From positions 38,484 through 102,483 of the forward strand of contig NZ_AJLK01000150.1 in assembly GCF_000317205.1 (NCBI RefSeq): a stretch of DNA of 64,000 nucleotides. The letters are read 5' to 3'. This stretch comes from Fischerella muscicola PCC 7414 (GTDB lineage Bacteria > Cyanobacteriota > Cyanobacteriia > Cyanobacteriales > Nostocaceae). A model generated the notes under the pieces. It was not told the DNA's origin and ran no database searches. It worked only from the letters and a program-made list of their open reading frames with translations. Of this stretch, positions 7,529 to 16,629 are shown piece by piece (within the stretch, counting starts at the first letter, position 1; every line of letters starts with the position of its first letter). A program made the position numbers and the translations under genes.

Positions 7529-8902
7529 ATGACTAATTCTTTTTGGAAACAAGGTGAATTAATAGAAGTTCAGATCACAGACACAACTGATACAGGCGAT
7601 GGTGTAGGACGATCGCATGAACGGGTAGTGTTTGTACCAGATACTGTACCAGGCGATCGCGCTATTGTCCGTCTAGTACACGTCAAACCTAACTATGCTC
7701 ACGCCAAGCTTAAACAAATATTACAACCCTCAACCCACCGCATTCGGCCAAGCTGCATAGTCGCTGATAAATGTGGTGGTTGTCAGTGGCAACATATAAA
7801 TTATGAATATCAGCTAGAAGCGAAACGCAATCAAGTTATTCAAGCTTTAGAACGTATTGGTGGTTTTGTCCAACCACCTGTAGATTTGGTTTTAAGGGCT
7901 GCTTCACCTCTAGGTTATCGCAATAAAGCCACCTATCCTATGGGTGTATCTGCAACTGGAAATGTCCAAACAGGCTACTACCAAAAAGGTAGCCATCAAT
8001 TAATTAATTTAAATCAATGTCCAGTCCAAGATCCACGATTAAATTCTTTATTGGCAGAAATTAAACAAGATATTCAAAAGCGAAATTGGGCAATTTATAA
8101 CGAAAAAGACCACACAGGAATAATACGTCATCTTGGGTTACGCATCGGTCGGCGGACAGGAGAAATATTATTGACTTTAGTTGTGAAAGATTGGGATTTA
8201 CCAGGTATTAAAGAGCAAGCACAGGAATGGTTAAATCGCTATCCTGCTTTAGTAGGAGTTTGTTTAAACTATAACCCGAAACGCACAAATACCATTTTTG
8301 GCAGGGAAACTCGTTGTATCGTCGGTAATGGTTATCTGCGAGAAGAATTTGCTGGGTTAGAATTTCAGGTACGTCCAGACACGTTTTTCCAGGTTTCCAC
8401 GGAGACGGCAGAGACATTGTTACAGGTTATTCAATCAGAACTACATTTACGTGGAACTGAGGTGCTACTTGATGCCTATTGTGGTATCGGTACGTTAACT
8501 TTGCCACTAGCAAAACAAGTTCACCAAGCCATTGGGTTGGAAATACAACCAGAGGCGGTAGAACAGGCGATTTGCAATGCTCAAAACAATCAAATTAGTA
8601 ATGTGACTTTTCTGACGGGTACAGTGGAAAAATTACTGCCACAACTGGAAATTAAACCGGATATTGTTTTGCTAGATCCCCCACGTAAAGGATGCGATCG
8701 CCAAGTTGTCGAAACTTTATTAACATTTCAAGCAGAACGTATAGTTTATGTCAGCTGTAAAGTAGCAACCCTCGCACGCGATTTGAAATTATTTTGCGAA
8801 AATGGTGTATACACTCTTACACGTGTACAACCAGCAGATTTTTTCCCTCAAACCGCTCATGTAGAAGCAGCAGCCTTTCTTGTGCGATCGCAGCTGCCTT
8901 AA
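7529..8902 (+). CDS. rlmD: 23S rRNA (uracil(1939)-C(5))-methyltransferase RlmD/RumA family
   Basis: A 457-residue SAM-dependent RNA m5U methyltransferase. An N-terminal TRAM domain (about 1-65) is followed by an iron-sulfur cysteine set (C76, C82 and C85 in PSCIVADKCGGCQWQH), the SAM-binding motif DAYCGIGTLTLPLA, the DPPRKGCD motif, and the catalytic cysteine in YVSCKVATLARDL. This is the RlmD/RlmCD type; which uracils are modified (1939 only, or also 747) cannot be read from the sequence. The gene is monocistronic and ends in a small hairpin at 9082-9099. Confidence 0.9.
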   Translation: MTNSFWKQGELIEVQITDTTDTGDGVGRSHERVVFVPDTVPGDRAIVRLVHVKPNYAHAKLKQILQPSTHRIRPSCIVADKCGGCQWQHINYEYQLEAKRNQVIQALERIGGFVQPPVDLVLRAASPLGYRNKATYPMGVSATGNVQTGYYQKGSHQLINLNQCPVQDPRLNSLLAEIKQDIQKRNWAIYNEKDHTGIIRHLGLRIGRRTGEILLTLVVKDWDLPGIKEQAQEWLNRYPALVGVCLNYNPKRTNTIFGRETRCIVGNGYLREEFAGLEFQVRPDTFFQVSTETAETLLQVIQSELHLRGTEVLLDAYCGIGTLTLPLAKQVHQAIGLEIQPEAVEQAICNAQNNQISNVTFLTGTVEKLLPQLEIKPDIVLLDPPRKGCDRQVVETLLTFQAERIVYVSCKVATLARDLKLFCENGVYTLTRVQPADFFPQTAHVEAAAFLVRSQLP

Positions 8903-9332
8903 ACAACGATATATGGTTTATTTAAAAAACTCTAATTGAAAATTTGTAGTCCAGTCGATAGTAAAAATGCTAAACTTGAATTAAGCTAAAAATATAATTC
9001 TAATTGTGCAAAAAAATAGAAGCTGCATGGGCTACTCTCAGATATGAATTGGGTCGTCTAAACTAAAAATCGGCAAATAAAAGAGTATGTTTATACTCTA
9101 TTTGTGAAAGCAAAGCAATTAAAAACTGCTCATTGCTTAGGTAGGTTTACTTCAGCCGTTTTATGTGAGAACAGCCCAAAATCATTTAGGAGAGCCAATG
9201 CTCCCTAGCATTTTCAAAATTTAGTTCCAAAGACGTTAGGTTTGAAGGCAACACGACCACCTCACAAATAATCAGGGTGCCTGTGACAGCAAACTGATGT
9301 CTAGCTAACTCTGAAGCTGCGGGGTTTCTCTT
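8903..9332. other. 430-bp intergenic region after rlmD
   Basis: AT-rich, no supported gene. It contains the AGAGTAT hairpin at 9082-9099 and a GGAGAGCCAATGCTCCC hairpin near 9191-9208. The rest should carry the promoter and a fairly long leader of the RsbW-like gene; no box is unambiguous. Confidence 0.6.
9082..9099 (+). terminator. Hairpin AGAGTAT-GTTT-ATACTCT
   Basis: A perfect 7-bp stem with a GTTT loop, followed by ATTTG. It lies 180 bp beyond rlmD, so it is a weak terminator candidate. Confidence 0.4.
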
Positions 9333-9785
9333 GTGATCACCATTTCACTTCGTCCAGTTGGACGTAGTTGGGGAACTATTAGTTTCGCCTCAACTTTATA
9401 TCTCTGTCCAATCTTAGATTTGCTTCTGGCAGAAATTCCAACGCCCATGCAAGCCGAACTACGACTAGGGCTTCAAGAAGCCTTAGTCAATGCAGCTAAA
9501 CATGGCAATAATCTTGATCCAAGTAAAAAGGTAATAGTACGTTATTCCTTAATAGATAATAAATATTGGTGGATCATATCAGACCAAGGCGGAGGTTTTA
9601 CTCCTTCTTGTAATTGTGATACAGATCCAACCGAGTACCTGCCACCAGATGAGTCAGAATGCGGTCGTGGTTTATCGATTTTGCATCTTGTTTTTGACGA
9701 AGTAGAGTGGAATACCAAAGGTACTGAGTTAAGGCTGTGTAAGCAATTGGAGCAAGCTCGACCGCGTATACCATTGCTGCGCTAA
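9333..9785 (+). CDS. RsbW-like ATP-binding (HATPase_c) anti-sigma regulatory protein
   Basis: A 150-residue GHKL-fold protein: ELRLGLQEALVNAAKHGNN is the N-box with its Mg-binding asparagine, WWIISDQGGGFTP the G1 box, and ECGRGLSILHLVFDEVEW the G2 region. Single-domain proteins of this type are serine kinases and anti-sigma factors acting on STAS-domain antagonists (RsbW/SpoIIAB family). The start is a GTG. No STAS partner or sigma gene is adjacent, although sigF lies 7 kb away; SigF partnership would be speculative. Confidence 0.82.
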   Translation: MITISLRPVGRSWGTISFASTLYLCPILDLLLAEIPTPMQAELRLGLQEALVNAAKHGNNLDPSKKVIVRYSLIDNKYWWIISDQGGGFTPSCNCDTDPTEYLPPDESECGRGLSILHLVFDEVEWNTKGTELRLCKQLEQARPRIPLLR

Positions 9786-9787
9786 AG

Positions 9788-9851
9788 ATGGGGAGGTGGG
9801 GTGATGGGGTGCTTTTTTTCCCCATCTCCCAATCTCCCTATCACCCCATCT
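9788..9851. terminator. Large inverted repeat between convergent genes
   Basis: GATGGGGAGGTGGGGTGATGGGG pairs imperfectly with CCCCATCTCCC...TCACCCCATC around a T7 run. It lies between the convergent RsbW-like and DUF6439 genes and can act as a bidirectional terminator. The minus-strand gene ends inside it. Confidence 0.65.
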
Positions 9852-10125
9852 TGGTTCCGTGTGTCGGACAAGGGGGTGCAGAAATAGAGTGGTCTAACCA
9901 ACCTGTTGCTTGTTCTAACCTCGCGAGGGCTTCCTGTGGTTCTTCCTTAAGGAGGAAGACAAGAGCTGCTGCTGCTTGCTCACCAGCGCGAGCTTTACGG
10001 TTAGATTTAAGGCGATGCCAATCATTAGGAGAAATGCTCAACCTCTCCATGAGGGCTTGAGCTAATTCTAAAGTAGTAAATTCATTCAGTTGACTGTTTT
10101 TAAGCGGCTGTGTAGATTGAGACAT
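9841..10125 (-). CDS. DUF6439-type small cyanobacterial protein
   Basis: About 94 residues, mostly helical: LNEFTTLELAQALMERLSI, then NDWHRLKSNRKARAGEQAAA and LLKEEPQEALARLEQATGWL. I recognise this as a conserved cyanobacterial family (DUF6439), of unknown function. I place the start at ATG 10125 (MSQSTQPL); a TTG three codons upstream also lies in frame. It is divergent from the next gene, with a 45-bp gap. Confidence 0.65.
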   Translation of the reverse strand: MSQSTQPLKNSQLNEFTTLELAQALMERLSISPNDWHRLKSNRKARAGEQAAAALVFLLKEEPQEALARLEQATGWLDHSISAPPCPTHGTKMG

Positions 10126-10169
10126 ACACTCCAAGGTATCGTCGCATTTACTTTTACTCTACTACTTTA

Positions 10170-10538
10170 ATGAAGCAGCCTCAAAAACCGTCAGAACCAC
10201 CACAAGAAGATAATCAAGAACTTGATTTTGAACAAGAACTCTTAGAAGTCGAGCGATCGCTTGCAGCTTTAAGAGAACGCTATCAACAGGTACAGCGCGA
10301 TCTTCGTCAACAAAAACAGTTACAATACAAACTTTATAAACTCAGTCAAGATAAAAAACCGACACCAGAAATACAAGCAGAGTTACGGCAAATTCAACAG
10401 CAATTAGAAGTATTAGAAGTCTGCTTAGAGAGTCAACTGTTTTCTTGGCGCAGTTTCAAAGAACCTTTCTGGCAAGCCATACGCTTTGGTGGAATGGGCG
10501 TAATCATAGGTTGGATATTAAAGTCTTGCGCTGGGTAG
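10170..10538 (+). CDS. Hypothetical coiled-coil protein with C-terminal membrane anchor
   Basis: A 122-residue protein not recognised as a known family. Residues 15-95 are a highly charged, glutamine-rich coiled coil (ELLEVERSLAALRERYQQVQRDLRQQKQL), ending in a hydrophobic tail FWQAIRFGGMGVIIGWILKS that probably spans the membrane. It looks tail-anchored with a cytosolic coiled coil. It is upstream of asnS on the same strand but 106 bp away and followed by an AT-rich gap, so an operon is unlikely. Confidence 0.7.
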   Translation: MKQPQKPSEPPQEDNQELDFEQELLEVERSLAALRERYQQVQRDLRQQKQLQYKLYKLSQDKKPTPEIQAELRQIQQQLEVLEVCLESQLFSWRSFKEPFWQAIRFGGMGVIIGWILKSCAG

Positions 10539-10644
10539 GGATCGGAGATTGAGGATTTATTTAAGATTTAATTCTTTTAAATTAAAATTTAGAGTCTACA
10601 ATTCTAAAAATGTCACACTCTAAATTTTATGCTTTGATAGAGAC

Positions 10645-12036
10645 ATGGTAGATAAAAGAATTGTAGAAATATTACGAAATGGTCAGCCTGATGACTCACT
10701 CGAAGTAAAAGGCTGGGTGCGTACCAAACGCGAATTAAAAGGTTTTGCTTTTATAGAAGTAAATGATGGCTCATCTCTAGCTAACCTACAAGTAGTAATT
10801 AATCAAGATTTGCCCGATTATGAAAATATCTTGAAAAAGTTAAATACAGGCGCTTCGGTGGAAGTATCTGGGGTTTTAGTAGCTTCTCCTGCCAAAGGAC
10901 AGCGTGTAGAATTAAAAGCAGATAGCGTCAAAGTATACGGAGAAGCTGATCCCGAAACTTATCCTCTACAAAAGAAACGTCATTCCTTTGAGTTTCTGCG
11001 GACTATTGGACATTTGCGATCGCGTACTAATTCCTTTGGTGCGGTTTTCCGTGTCCGTAACGCTTGTGCTACCGCGATCCACCAATTCTTTCAAGAACGG
11101 GGTTTTATGTGGGTACATACTCCTATTATTACCGCCAGTGACTGTGAAGGTGCAGGCGAACTTTTTAGCGTCACTAGTTTAGATTTAAAAAATATTCCCC
11201 GCACAGAAAATCAAGCAGTAGACTATAGTAAAGACTTCTTTGCCAGACCCACATATTTAACAGTTAGCGGTCAATTAGAAGCCGAAATTATGGCGATGGC
11301 GTTTAGCAACGTCTACACTTTTGGCCCTACTTTCCGTGCCGAAAATTCCAACACTTCCCGTCACCTCGCGGAATTTTGGATGGTTGAGCCAGAAATGGCT
11401 TTTTGTGATCTCCACGGGGATATGGATTTAGCAGAGGAATTCCTCAAATATATCTTTAAATATGTGCTGGAAAAATGCCCAGAAGACATGGAATTTTTTA
11501 ACCAGCGCATTGATAACACTGTGTTAGCAACCGCAGATAATATAATTAACAATCAATTTGAACGTATCACTTATACAGATGCCATCAAACTTTTAGAAAA
11601 AGCCGATGTGCAGTTTGATTATCCAGTCAATTGGGGCTTAGATTTACAATCAGAACACGAACGTTATCTTTGTGAACAATTATTCAAAAAACCAGTAATT
11701 GTAACTGATTATCCAGCCCAAATCAAAGCTTTTTATATGCGCTTAAACGACGATGAAAAAACCGTCGCAGCGATGGATATTCTTGCACCGAAAATTGGCG
11801 AAATTATTGGTGGTTCCCAACGGGAAGAACGTCTAGAAGTGTTAGAAAAGCGGGTACTAGCACAAGGAATGAAACTAGAAGACTTGTGGTGGTATCTGGA
11901 TTTGCGCCGTTACGGTACTGTTCCCCATGCTGGTTTTGGATTGGGCTTTGAAAGACTGGTACAGTTCATGACAGGGATGGGGAATATTCGTGATGTGATT
12001 CCTTTCCCGCGTACCCCAGAAAGTGCGGAGTTTTAG
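10645..12036 (+). CDS. asnS: Asparaginyl-tRNA synthetase
   Basis: A 463-residue class IIb synthetase. The N-terminal OB-fold (about 15-100: [23 protein letters not shown]) binds the anticodon. The catalytic core carries motif 2 ([24 protein letters not shown]) and motif 3 ([27 protein letters not shown]). The AsnRS-specific spacing and the [13 protein letters not shown] segment separate it from AspRS. It charges tRNA-Asn directly. Length is usual for the family. Confidence 0.96.
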   Translation: MVDKRIVEILRNGQPDDSLEVKGWVRTKRELKGFAFIEVNDGSSLANLQVVINQDLPDYENILKKLNTGASVEVSGVLVASPAKGQRVELKADSVKVYGEADPETYPLQKKRHSFEFLRTIGHLRSRTNSFGAVFRVRNACATAIHQFFQERGFMWVHTPIITASDCEGAGELFSVTSLDLKNIPRTENQAVDYSKDFFARPTYLTVSGQLEAEIMAMAFSNVYTFGPTFRAENSNTSRHLAEFWMVEPEMAFCDLHGDMDLAEEFLKYIFKYVLEKCPEDMEFFNQRIDNTVLATADNIINNQFERITYTDAIKLLEKADVQFDYPVNWGLDLQSEHERYLCEQLFKKPVIVTDYPAQIKAFYMRLNDDEKTVAAMDILAPKIGEIIGGSQREERLEVLEKRVLAQGMKLEDLWWYLDLRRYGTVPHAGFGLGFERLVQFMTGMGNIRDVIPFPRTPESAEF

Positions 12037-12386
12037 TTTCACACAGAAGCAAAGGCGCAAAGTATTAGGGTATGTAGGGTGCAAAAGCTACTTTGAGTAG
12101 ACTTAGATTATTAGCCCGCAGTTGACTTGCGGGCGAGTCAATTGCTTAGGTAAAATTTTTTGTTATTCGTGCGTCAGAAGAAATGCTTAGACTTTCTATA
12201 CGTCTGGTAATACATCATCTTAAGTATGCTTCAGTCCCACTTAAGATGTCCTACACTCATCTGATTGCAGCGATCGCCTGATTCCTCTTCTATTTCTATA
12301 ATTTGATAGTATTATTAATTTATTAATGTTGTCAATATAGTATTAATAAATTATTTTTAATAATAAATGTATGATTTTAAGAAATA
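12037..12386. other. 350-bp intergenic region after asnS
   Basis: No gene supported. It has two overlapping, mutually exclusive stems at 12114-12141 and an AT-rich tract (12290-12380) that probably holds the promoter of the small HTH gene. Confidence 0.6.
12114..12141. other. Overlapping alternative hairpins after asnS
   Basis: GCCCGCA (12114-12120) pairs with TGCGGGC (12128-12134); TTGACT (12122-12127) pairs with AGTCAA (12136-12141). The two stems share bases and cannot both form. There is no T-run directly after. Confidence 0.5.
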
Positions 12387-12635
12387 ATGCCTATACAAAA
12401 TCGAGTCAAAAGCTTCTTAGAAGCCAGAGATTTATCTGCATACCAGTTCATTAAAGATACTGGTATAGCTCCCGCTACTGGTTATAAGTTGGCCAAAAAG
12501 TCTAGCTACCTGCCTTCTGTCCGTGTACTAGAAGTTATTTGCGACACATACAAAGTCCAACCAAGTGAACTTTTAGAATGGGTAGAAGAACAAAAAAGCC
12601 TTATGGATATGGAACAGGATGATGAGAATGTGTAA
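12387..12635 (+). CDS. Small XRE-like helix-turn-helix protein
   Basis: An 82-residue protein that is almost all helix-turn-helix: VKSFLEARDLSAYQFIKDTGIAPATGYKLAKKSSYLPSVRVLEVICDTYKVQPSELLEW matches the XRE/Cro fold, with recognition helix around PATGYKLAK. An acidic tail follows. It has no partner gene at its side (upstream and downstream are repeat-filled gaps), so it is either a stand-alone regulator or a remnant antitoxin. Target unknown. Confidence 0.8.
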   Translation: MPIQNRVKSFLEARDLSAYQFIKDTGIAPATGYKLAKKSSYLPSVRVLEVICDTYKVQPSELLEWVEEQKSLMDMEQDDENV

Positions 12636-12941
12636 TTTATTTTGTTTAGCTAGTTAGTTATGTAGTTAGTGGTTAGTGGTTATTTCCACACTCCTCATAC
12701 TCCTCATACTTCCCCCTTGCCCCTAATCCCCAACGCCAGGTGCTTTATGCCGGGAAACCCGTCCACCGCACTGGCTCCTCCCTGTCGGTCGTGGGGGCCG
12801 GTGAGTTCCCCATCACCCTATCACCCCACTGCCCCTAATCCCCAACGCCAGGTGCTTTATGCCGGGAAACCCGTCCACCGCACTGGCTCCTCCCTGTCGG
12901 TCGTGGGAACCGGTGAGTTCCCCGCCTTCCCCATCTTCCCC
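12636..12941. repeat. Intergenic repeat region with a duplicated 92-bp element
   Basis: Two 92-bp copies (12720-12811 and 12832-12923) differ at two positions or so. Each starts CCCCTAATCC and ends GTGAGTTCCCC, the reverse complement of the GGGGAACTC / GGATTAGGGG ends seen elsewhere. The interior (CCGGGAAACCCG, GTCCACCGC) resembles 1891-1950. Apparent coding over it is an artefact of the repeats. Confidence 0.85.
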
Positions 12942-13775
12942 TCACGGTAGCCAAGGATATTGCCGGAAATTAGGCGGACGTTTCTCTAAAAAGGCCTGTT
13001 TCCCCTCGGCTCCTTCTTCTGTCATGTAATAGAGTAAAGTCGCATTACCAGCGAGTTCCTGTAAACCTGCTTGTCCATCGCAATCAGCATTGAATGCTGC
13101 CTTGAGACAACGAATAGCAATGGGACTTTTTTCTAAAACTTCCTTTGCCCACTGGATGCCTTCTGCTTCTAATTGTTCCACTGGTACAACACAGTTTACC
13201 AAGCCCATTTCCAGCGCTTGTTGAGCATTATATTGACGACAGAGAAACCAAATCTCTCGTGCCTTTTTTTGTCCTACAATCCGCGCCAGATAACTAGCAC
13301 CAAAACCACCATCAAAGCTACCGACTTTCGGACCCGTCTGTCCAAAAATAGCATTGTCGGCGGCGATGGTAAGGTCACATATTAAATGTAGGACGTGTCC
13401 GCCCCCGATCGCATACCCAGCTACCAAAGCAATCACTACTTTTGGCATTGACCGGATGAGGCGCTGCAAATCCAATACATTCAATCGGGGAATGCCGCTA
13501 TCATCTACATAACCCGCGTGTCCCCTTACACTTTGATCCCCGCCAGAACAAAAAGCATATTTACCATCTGTGTGTGGCCCGTAACCAGTAAGCAAGACAA
13601 CTCCTATATTAGTATCTTCCCGGGCATCACAAAAGGCGTCGTATAGTTCAAAGATAGTTCTCGGGCGGAAAGCATTGCGCTTGTGGGGTCGATTGATGGT
13701 AATTTTGGCAATGCCATCGGCTTTGTGATAAAGAATGTCTTCGTAAGTTTTGACGCTTTGCCAGTTAATTTGCAT
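12942..13775 (-). CDS. menB: 1,4-dihydroxy-2-naphthoyl-CoA synthase (naphthoate synthase)
   Basis: A 277-residue crotonase-fold enzyme. Family markers are [17 protein letters not shown], the oxyanion-hole segment [15 protein letters not shown], and [19 protein letters not shown] with [14 protein letters not shown], which identify MenB rather than a general enoyl-CoA hydratase. In cyanobacteria it closes the second ring of phylloquinone, the photosystem I cofactor. No other men gene is in the window. It is transcribed alone. Confidence 0.95.
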   Translation of the reverse strand: MQINWQSVKTYEDILYHKADGIAKITINRPHKRNAFRPRTIFELYDAFCDAREDTNIGVVLLTGYGPHTDGKYAFCSGGDQSVRGHAGYVDDSGIPRLNVLDLQRLIRSMPKVVIALVAGYAIGGGHVLHLICDLTIAADNAIFGQTGPKVGSFDGGFGASYLARIVGQKKAREIWFLCRQYNAQQALEMGLVNCVVPVEQLEAEGIQWAKEVLEKSPIAIRCLKAAFNADCDGQAGLQELAGNATLLYYMTEEGAEGKQAFLEKRPPNFRQYPWLP

Positions 13776-14149
13776 GAGTGGTGGAATGCGACTTCAAGTT
13801 GAAAATTGTAGCTCAGGCTAGGTAACACACTATCAACTAGCTTGAAAAAGGGGTAAAAGGGAGTTAACTTAGTACAGCTTTACATAAAATCGTAGCGAAC
13901 TTAAACCCAGAGGAACGCAGAGTCTTCTTATGGAAAATTCGCTATGAATTAATGAAATGCTCTACTAGCAGCACACGCGTAACCCATCTGTGTGCATCTG
14001 TGTTCATCTGTGTTCGATATTTCTATGCCCCTCATTGTGGCCATTTGCCCTTGGAAATTTCCGGAATGAATCAAAAGCTTGGTGTATCTCCTCTAAATGC
14101 TTAGCTTGGTTTGACCAAACCTATAAAAGCCCAAAGGAGTTTTTCAACT
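13776..14149. other. 374-bp intergenic region between divergent menB and the AAA gene
   Basis: No gene. It contains three TCTGTGTTCA-type decamers (13984-14020), a TCCGGA motif (14060-14065) and the Shine-Dalgarno AAAGGAG (14133-14139) of the AAA ATPase gene. Confidence 0.65.
14060..14093 (+). promoter_or_regulatory. TCCGGA (DIF-like) motif upstream of the AAA ATPase gene
   Basis: TCCGGA at 14060-14065 is followed 19 bp later by TATCTC, a weak -10-like box. The motif matches the core of heterocyst-type DIF promoters seen in the nsiR1 array of this same window. A six-base match alone is weak evidence. Confidence 0.3.
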
Positions 14150-15565
14150 ATGAGCGATGATATGTCGTCCCTGTCAGTCAATGACTTTGGTGCTTCCTTT
14201 AAAAAGTTTCTTGAGCAAGTAACGACTTCTGCCCCCACTGAAGAACCTTTTTTTAAGAGTCAGTTACACACTCATTTTTCAGAAGATCCCCGAACTCTTC
14301 CTGTTGTCTCTCAACAATTTGAAAAATCAGACCACCCCAATCTGCAACTTGCTATAGATGAATATTTAGCACAAGGCGGATGTTCTGCTCAATTGTTGGG
14401 TGTAATTACCCCTCATGAACACCTGGGAGTCAGTTTATCTCAATTAGTTATTGATACCAATGGGGGGTTTATGAGTTCAGTACAACCGACTCCCGGTCCT
14501 GTGCAGTATGTCAATCTTCCCCTTGGTAATGACCAACTTTTAGCCTGCGTGCAATCTGGACTTTATCTGATTAGCAATGGCGATTTACATTTGGCTGTCA
14601 TGGTGCGTGGTGCTAGTGATTACAGTTTTCGTGCGGGGATTACTGTAGAGGTAATGGCAAGCGATCGCTCCAGTGCCGAAGCCTTTCTCGCCCAGTTGCG
14701 AACTTCAATCCGCAGGCGTAATATCTATCGAGGACGGGTAATTTCTCTGGTACAAAGTGAGGATAGAAGGAGCTTAAACGTTATTTTTCATAGTTTACCG
14801 TCGTTAAATCGTGATCAAATTATCTTACCAGACGGCTTGCTACAAAGAATTGAGCGACAATCTATAGGTTTTTCCCAAGTAGCTGATAAGCTACAAGCGG
14901 CAGGGCGACATCTGAAACGAGGCATACTTTTATACGGGCCGCCAGGAACTGGGAAAACATTGACAGCGATGTATCTTGCTTCCCAAATGCCAGACCGGAC
15001 AATCATTCTAATTACGGGTCGGGGTATGGGTTTAATTGAAAAGTCTTGTGAGATGGCACGTCTTTTGCAACCTGCAACTTTGATTTTAGAAGATGTAGAT
15101 TTAATTGCTGAAGAAAGAAGCAGCGACAAAGGTTGTAGTAATGTAGTGTTATTTGAACTGCTGAATCAGATGGATGGGTTGAATGAGGATGCGGATGTTC
15201 TGTTTGTGCTGACAACTAACCGACCCGAAATCCTGGAACCAGCTTTGGCAGCACGACCAGGAAGGGTCGATACTGCGATTGAAATTCCCTTACCTGATGC
15301 ATCTTGTCGGCGCAGACTGTTTGAACTTTATGGCAAAGGTTTGCAGGTGTCGTTGGAAAATTTAGATAGTTTTATTGCACGTACGCAAGGAGTGAGTGCT
15401 GCTTTTATTCGTGAGTTAATGCGAAAAGCGGCGCTGTTTGCCGCAGATGAAGGTCAGGAGATATTGATTTGCGATCGCCATCTTGATGAAGCACTATACG
15501 AACTTGTAGAGTTAGGAGGCGAACTAACTCACAGCATTTTGGGAGCAGGAGAAGCTTTTTCCTAA
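14150..15565 (+). CDS. AAA+ ATPase (FtsH/spastin-like clade) with unknown N-terminal domain
   Basis: About 471 residues. The first 230 form a domain I do not recognise. The AAA+ module has Walker A LLYGPPGTGKTLTAMYLA, Walker B LILEDVDLIAEE, sensor 1 VLTTNRPEILEPALAARPGRVD with the arginine finger, and a lid helix (GVSAAFIRELMRKAALFA). It has no protease or membrane segment, so it is likely a free chaperone or disaggregase-like remodelling factor. I chose ATG 14150 because AAAGGAG ends 10 bp before it; an upstream TTG (14111) lacks a ribosome site. Target unknown. Confidence 0.85.
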   Translation: MSDDMSSLSVNDFGASFKKFLEQVTTSAPTEEPFFKSQLHTHFSEDPRTLPVVSQQFEKSDHPNLQLAIDEYLAQGGCSAQLLGVITPHEHLGVSLSQLVIDTNGGFMSSVQPTPGPVQYVNLPLGNDQLLACVQSGLYLISNGDLHLAVMVRGASDYSFRAGITVEVMASDRSSAEAFLAQLRTSIRRRNIYRGRVISLVQSEDRRSLNVIFHSLPSLNRDQIILPDGLLQRIERQSIGFSQVADKLQAAGRHLKRGILLYGPPGTGKTLTAMYLASQMPDRTIILITGRGMGLIEKSCEMARLLQPATLILEDVDLIAEERSSDKGCSNVVLFELLNQMDGLNEDADVLFVLTTNRPEILEPALAARPGRVDTAIEIPLPDASCRRRLFELYGKGLQVSLENLDSFIARTQGVSAAFIRELMRKAALFAADEGQEILICDRHLDEALYELVELGGELTHSILGAGEAFS

Positions 15566-15588
15566 AGCTTTGGGATACACTCGTAATC

Positions 15589-16629
15589 ATGACTTGTTTG
15601 AATTCAGCTACTTTGCCCCCATCCCTGATTCACGGTGCTTACCCTCTCAGTGTTGCACCGATGATGGATCGTACAGACCGCCACTTCCGGTATTTTATGC
15701 GGCAGATTACACGCCGCACTTTGCTTTATACCGAGATGGTGACAACTGCCGCGATTTTGCATGGTGACAAAGAACACTTACTCGGCTTTTCCCCAGAAGA
15801 AAAGCCCCTTGTTTTGCAAGTGGGGGGCGATAATCCCAAGGAGTTAGCCCAATGTAGCCGGATTGCTGAGGATATGGGCTACGACGAAATCAATCTCAAT
15901 GTCGGTTGTCCGAGTAGCCGTGTCCAAGATGGTAATTTCGGTGCTTGTCTAATGGCACAGCCTGAAAAAGTGGGTGAATGTGTAGCTGCGATGATCAATG
16001 CTACTCATATCCCAGTTAGTGTTAAGCACCGCATTGGTATTGACGATCGCGATCGCTACGAAGATATGGTAAATTTTGTTCGTGTCGTCTCACAAGCCGG
16101 CTGCCAACGCTTTACTGTCCATGCCCGCAAAGCTTGGTTACAGGGGTTAAGCCCGAAAGAAAACCGAGATATTCCACCCCTGCGTTATGCTGATGTGTAT
16201 CGTCTGAAACAGGAATTTCCCCACCTATTCATCGAAATTAATGGTGGAATTCTTAACATGGAGCAGGTAAAAGAGCATTTACAATCGGTAGATGCGGTGA
16301 TGATTGGGCGTGCAGCTTACGATCATCCCTATTTATTCGCCACAGCAGACAGTGAAATCTACGGCGAGGCGATGCAACCTCTATCTCGCCATGAAGTTGC
16401 TGAAGCGATGTTGGCTTATATTGATTACTGGGTGGCAAAAGGTCTGAAACTCAACAAAATTACCCGCCACATGTTGCAATTATTTGCTGGACAACCTGGT
16501 AGTCGAGTTTGGAAGCGTCATCTCACGGAAAATTCCTGCCGTCTGGGAGCAGGTTCTGCTGTGGTACAAGAAGCGTTAGCACAAGTTCCCGACTCGCCAT
16601 TACTGGCAAATGTGCTTTCAGCCTGTTGA
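15589..16629 (+). CDS. dusA: tRNA-dihydrouridine(20/20a) synthase DusA
   Basis: A 346-residue FMN-dependent reductase in a TIM barrel. SVAPMMDRTDRHFRYFMRQI is the FMN-binding opening, and NVGCPSSRVQDGNFGACLM carries the catalytic cysteine. VHARKAWLQGLSPKENRDIPPLRY is the DusA-specific insertion. It reduces uridines 20/20a of the tRNA D-loop. The gene begins 24 bp after the AAA ATPase stop, so the two may be co-transcribed. Its 3' end overlaps sigF (convergent) by 12 bp. Confidence 0.94.
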   Translation: MTCLNSATLPPSLIHGAYPLSVAPMMDRTDRHFRYFMRQITRRTLLYTEMVTTAAILHGDKEHLLGFSPEEKPLVLQVGGDNPKELAQCSRIAEDMGYDEINLNVGCPSSRVQDGNFGACLMAQPEKVGECVAAMINATHIPVSVKHRIGIDDRDRYEDMVNFVRVVSQAGCQRFTVHARKAWLQGLSPKENRDIPPLRYADVYRLKQEFPHLFIEINGGILNMEQVKEHLQSVDAVMIGRAAYDHPYLFATADSEIYGEAMQPLSRHEVAEAMLAYIDYWVAKGLKLNKITRHMLQLFAGQPGSRVWKRHLTENSCRLGAGSAVVQEALAQVPDSPLLANVLSAC

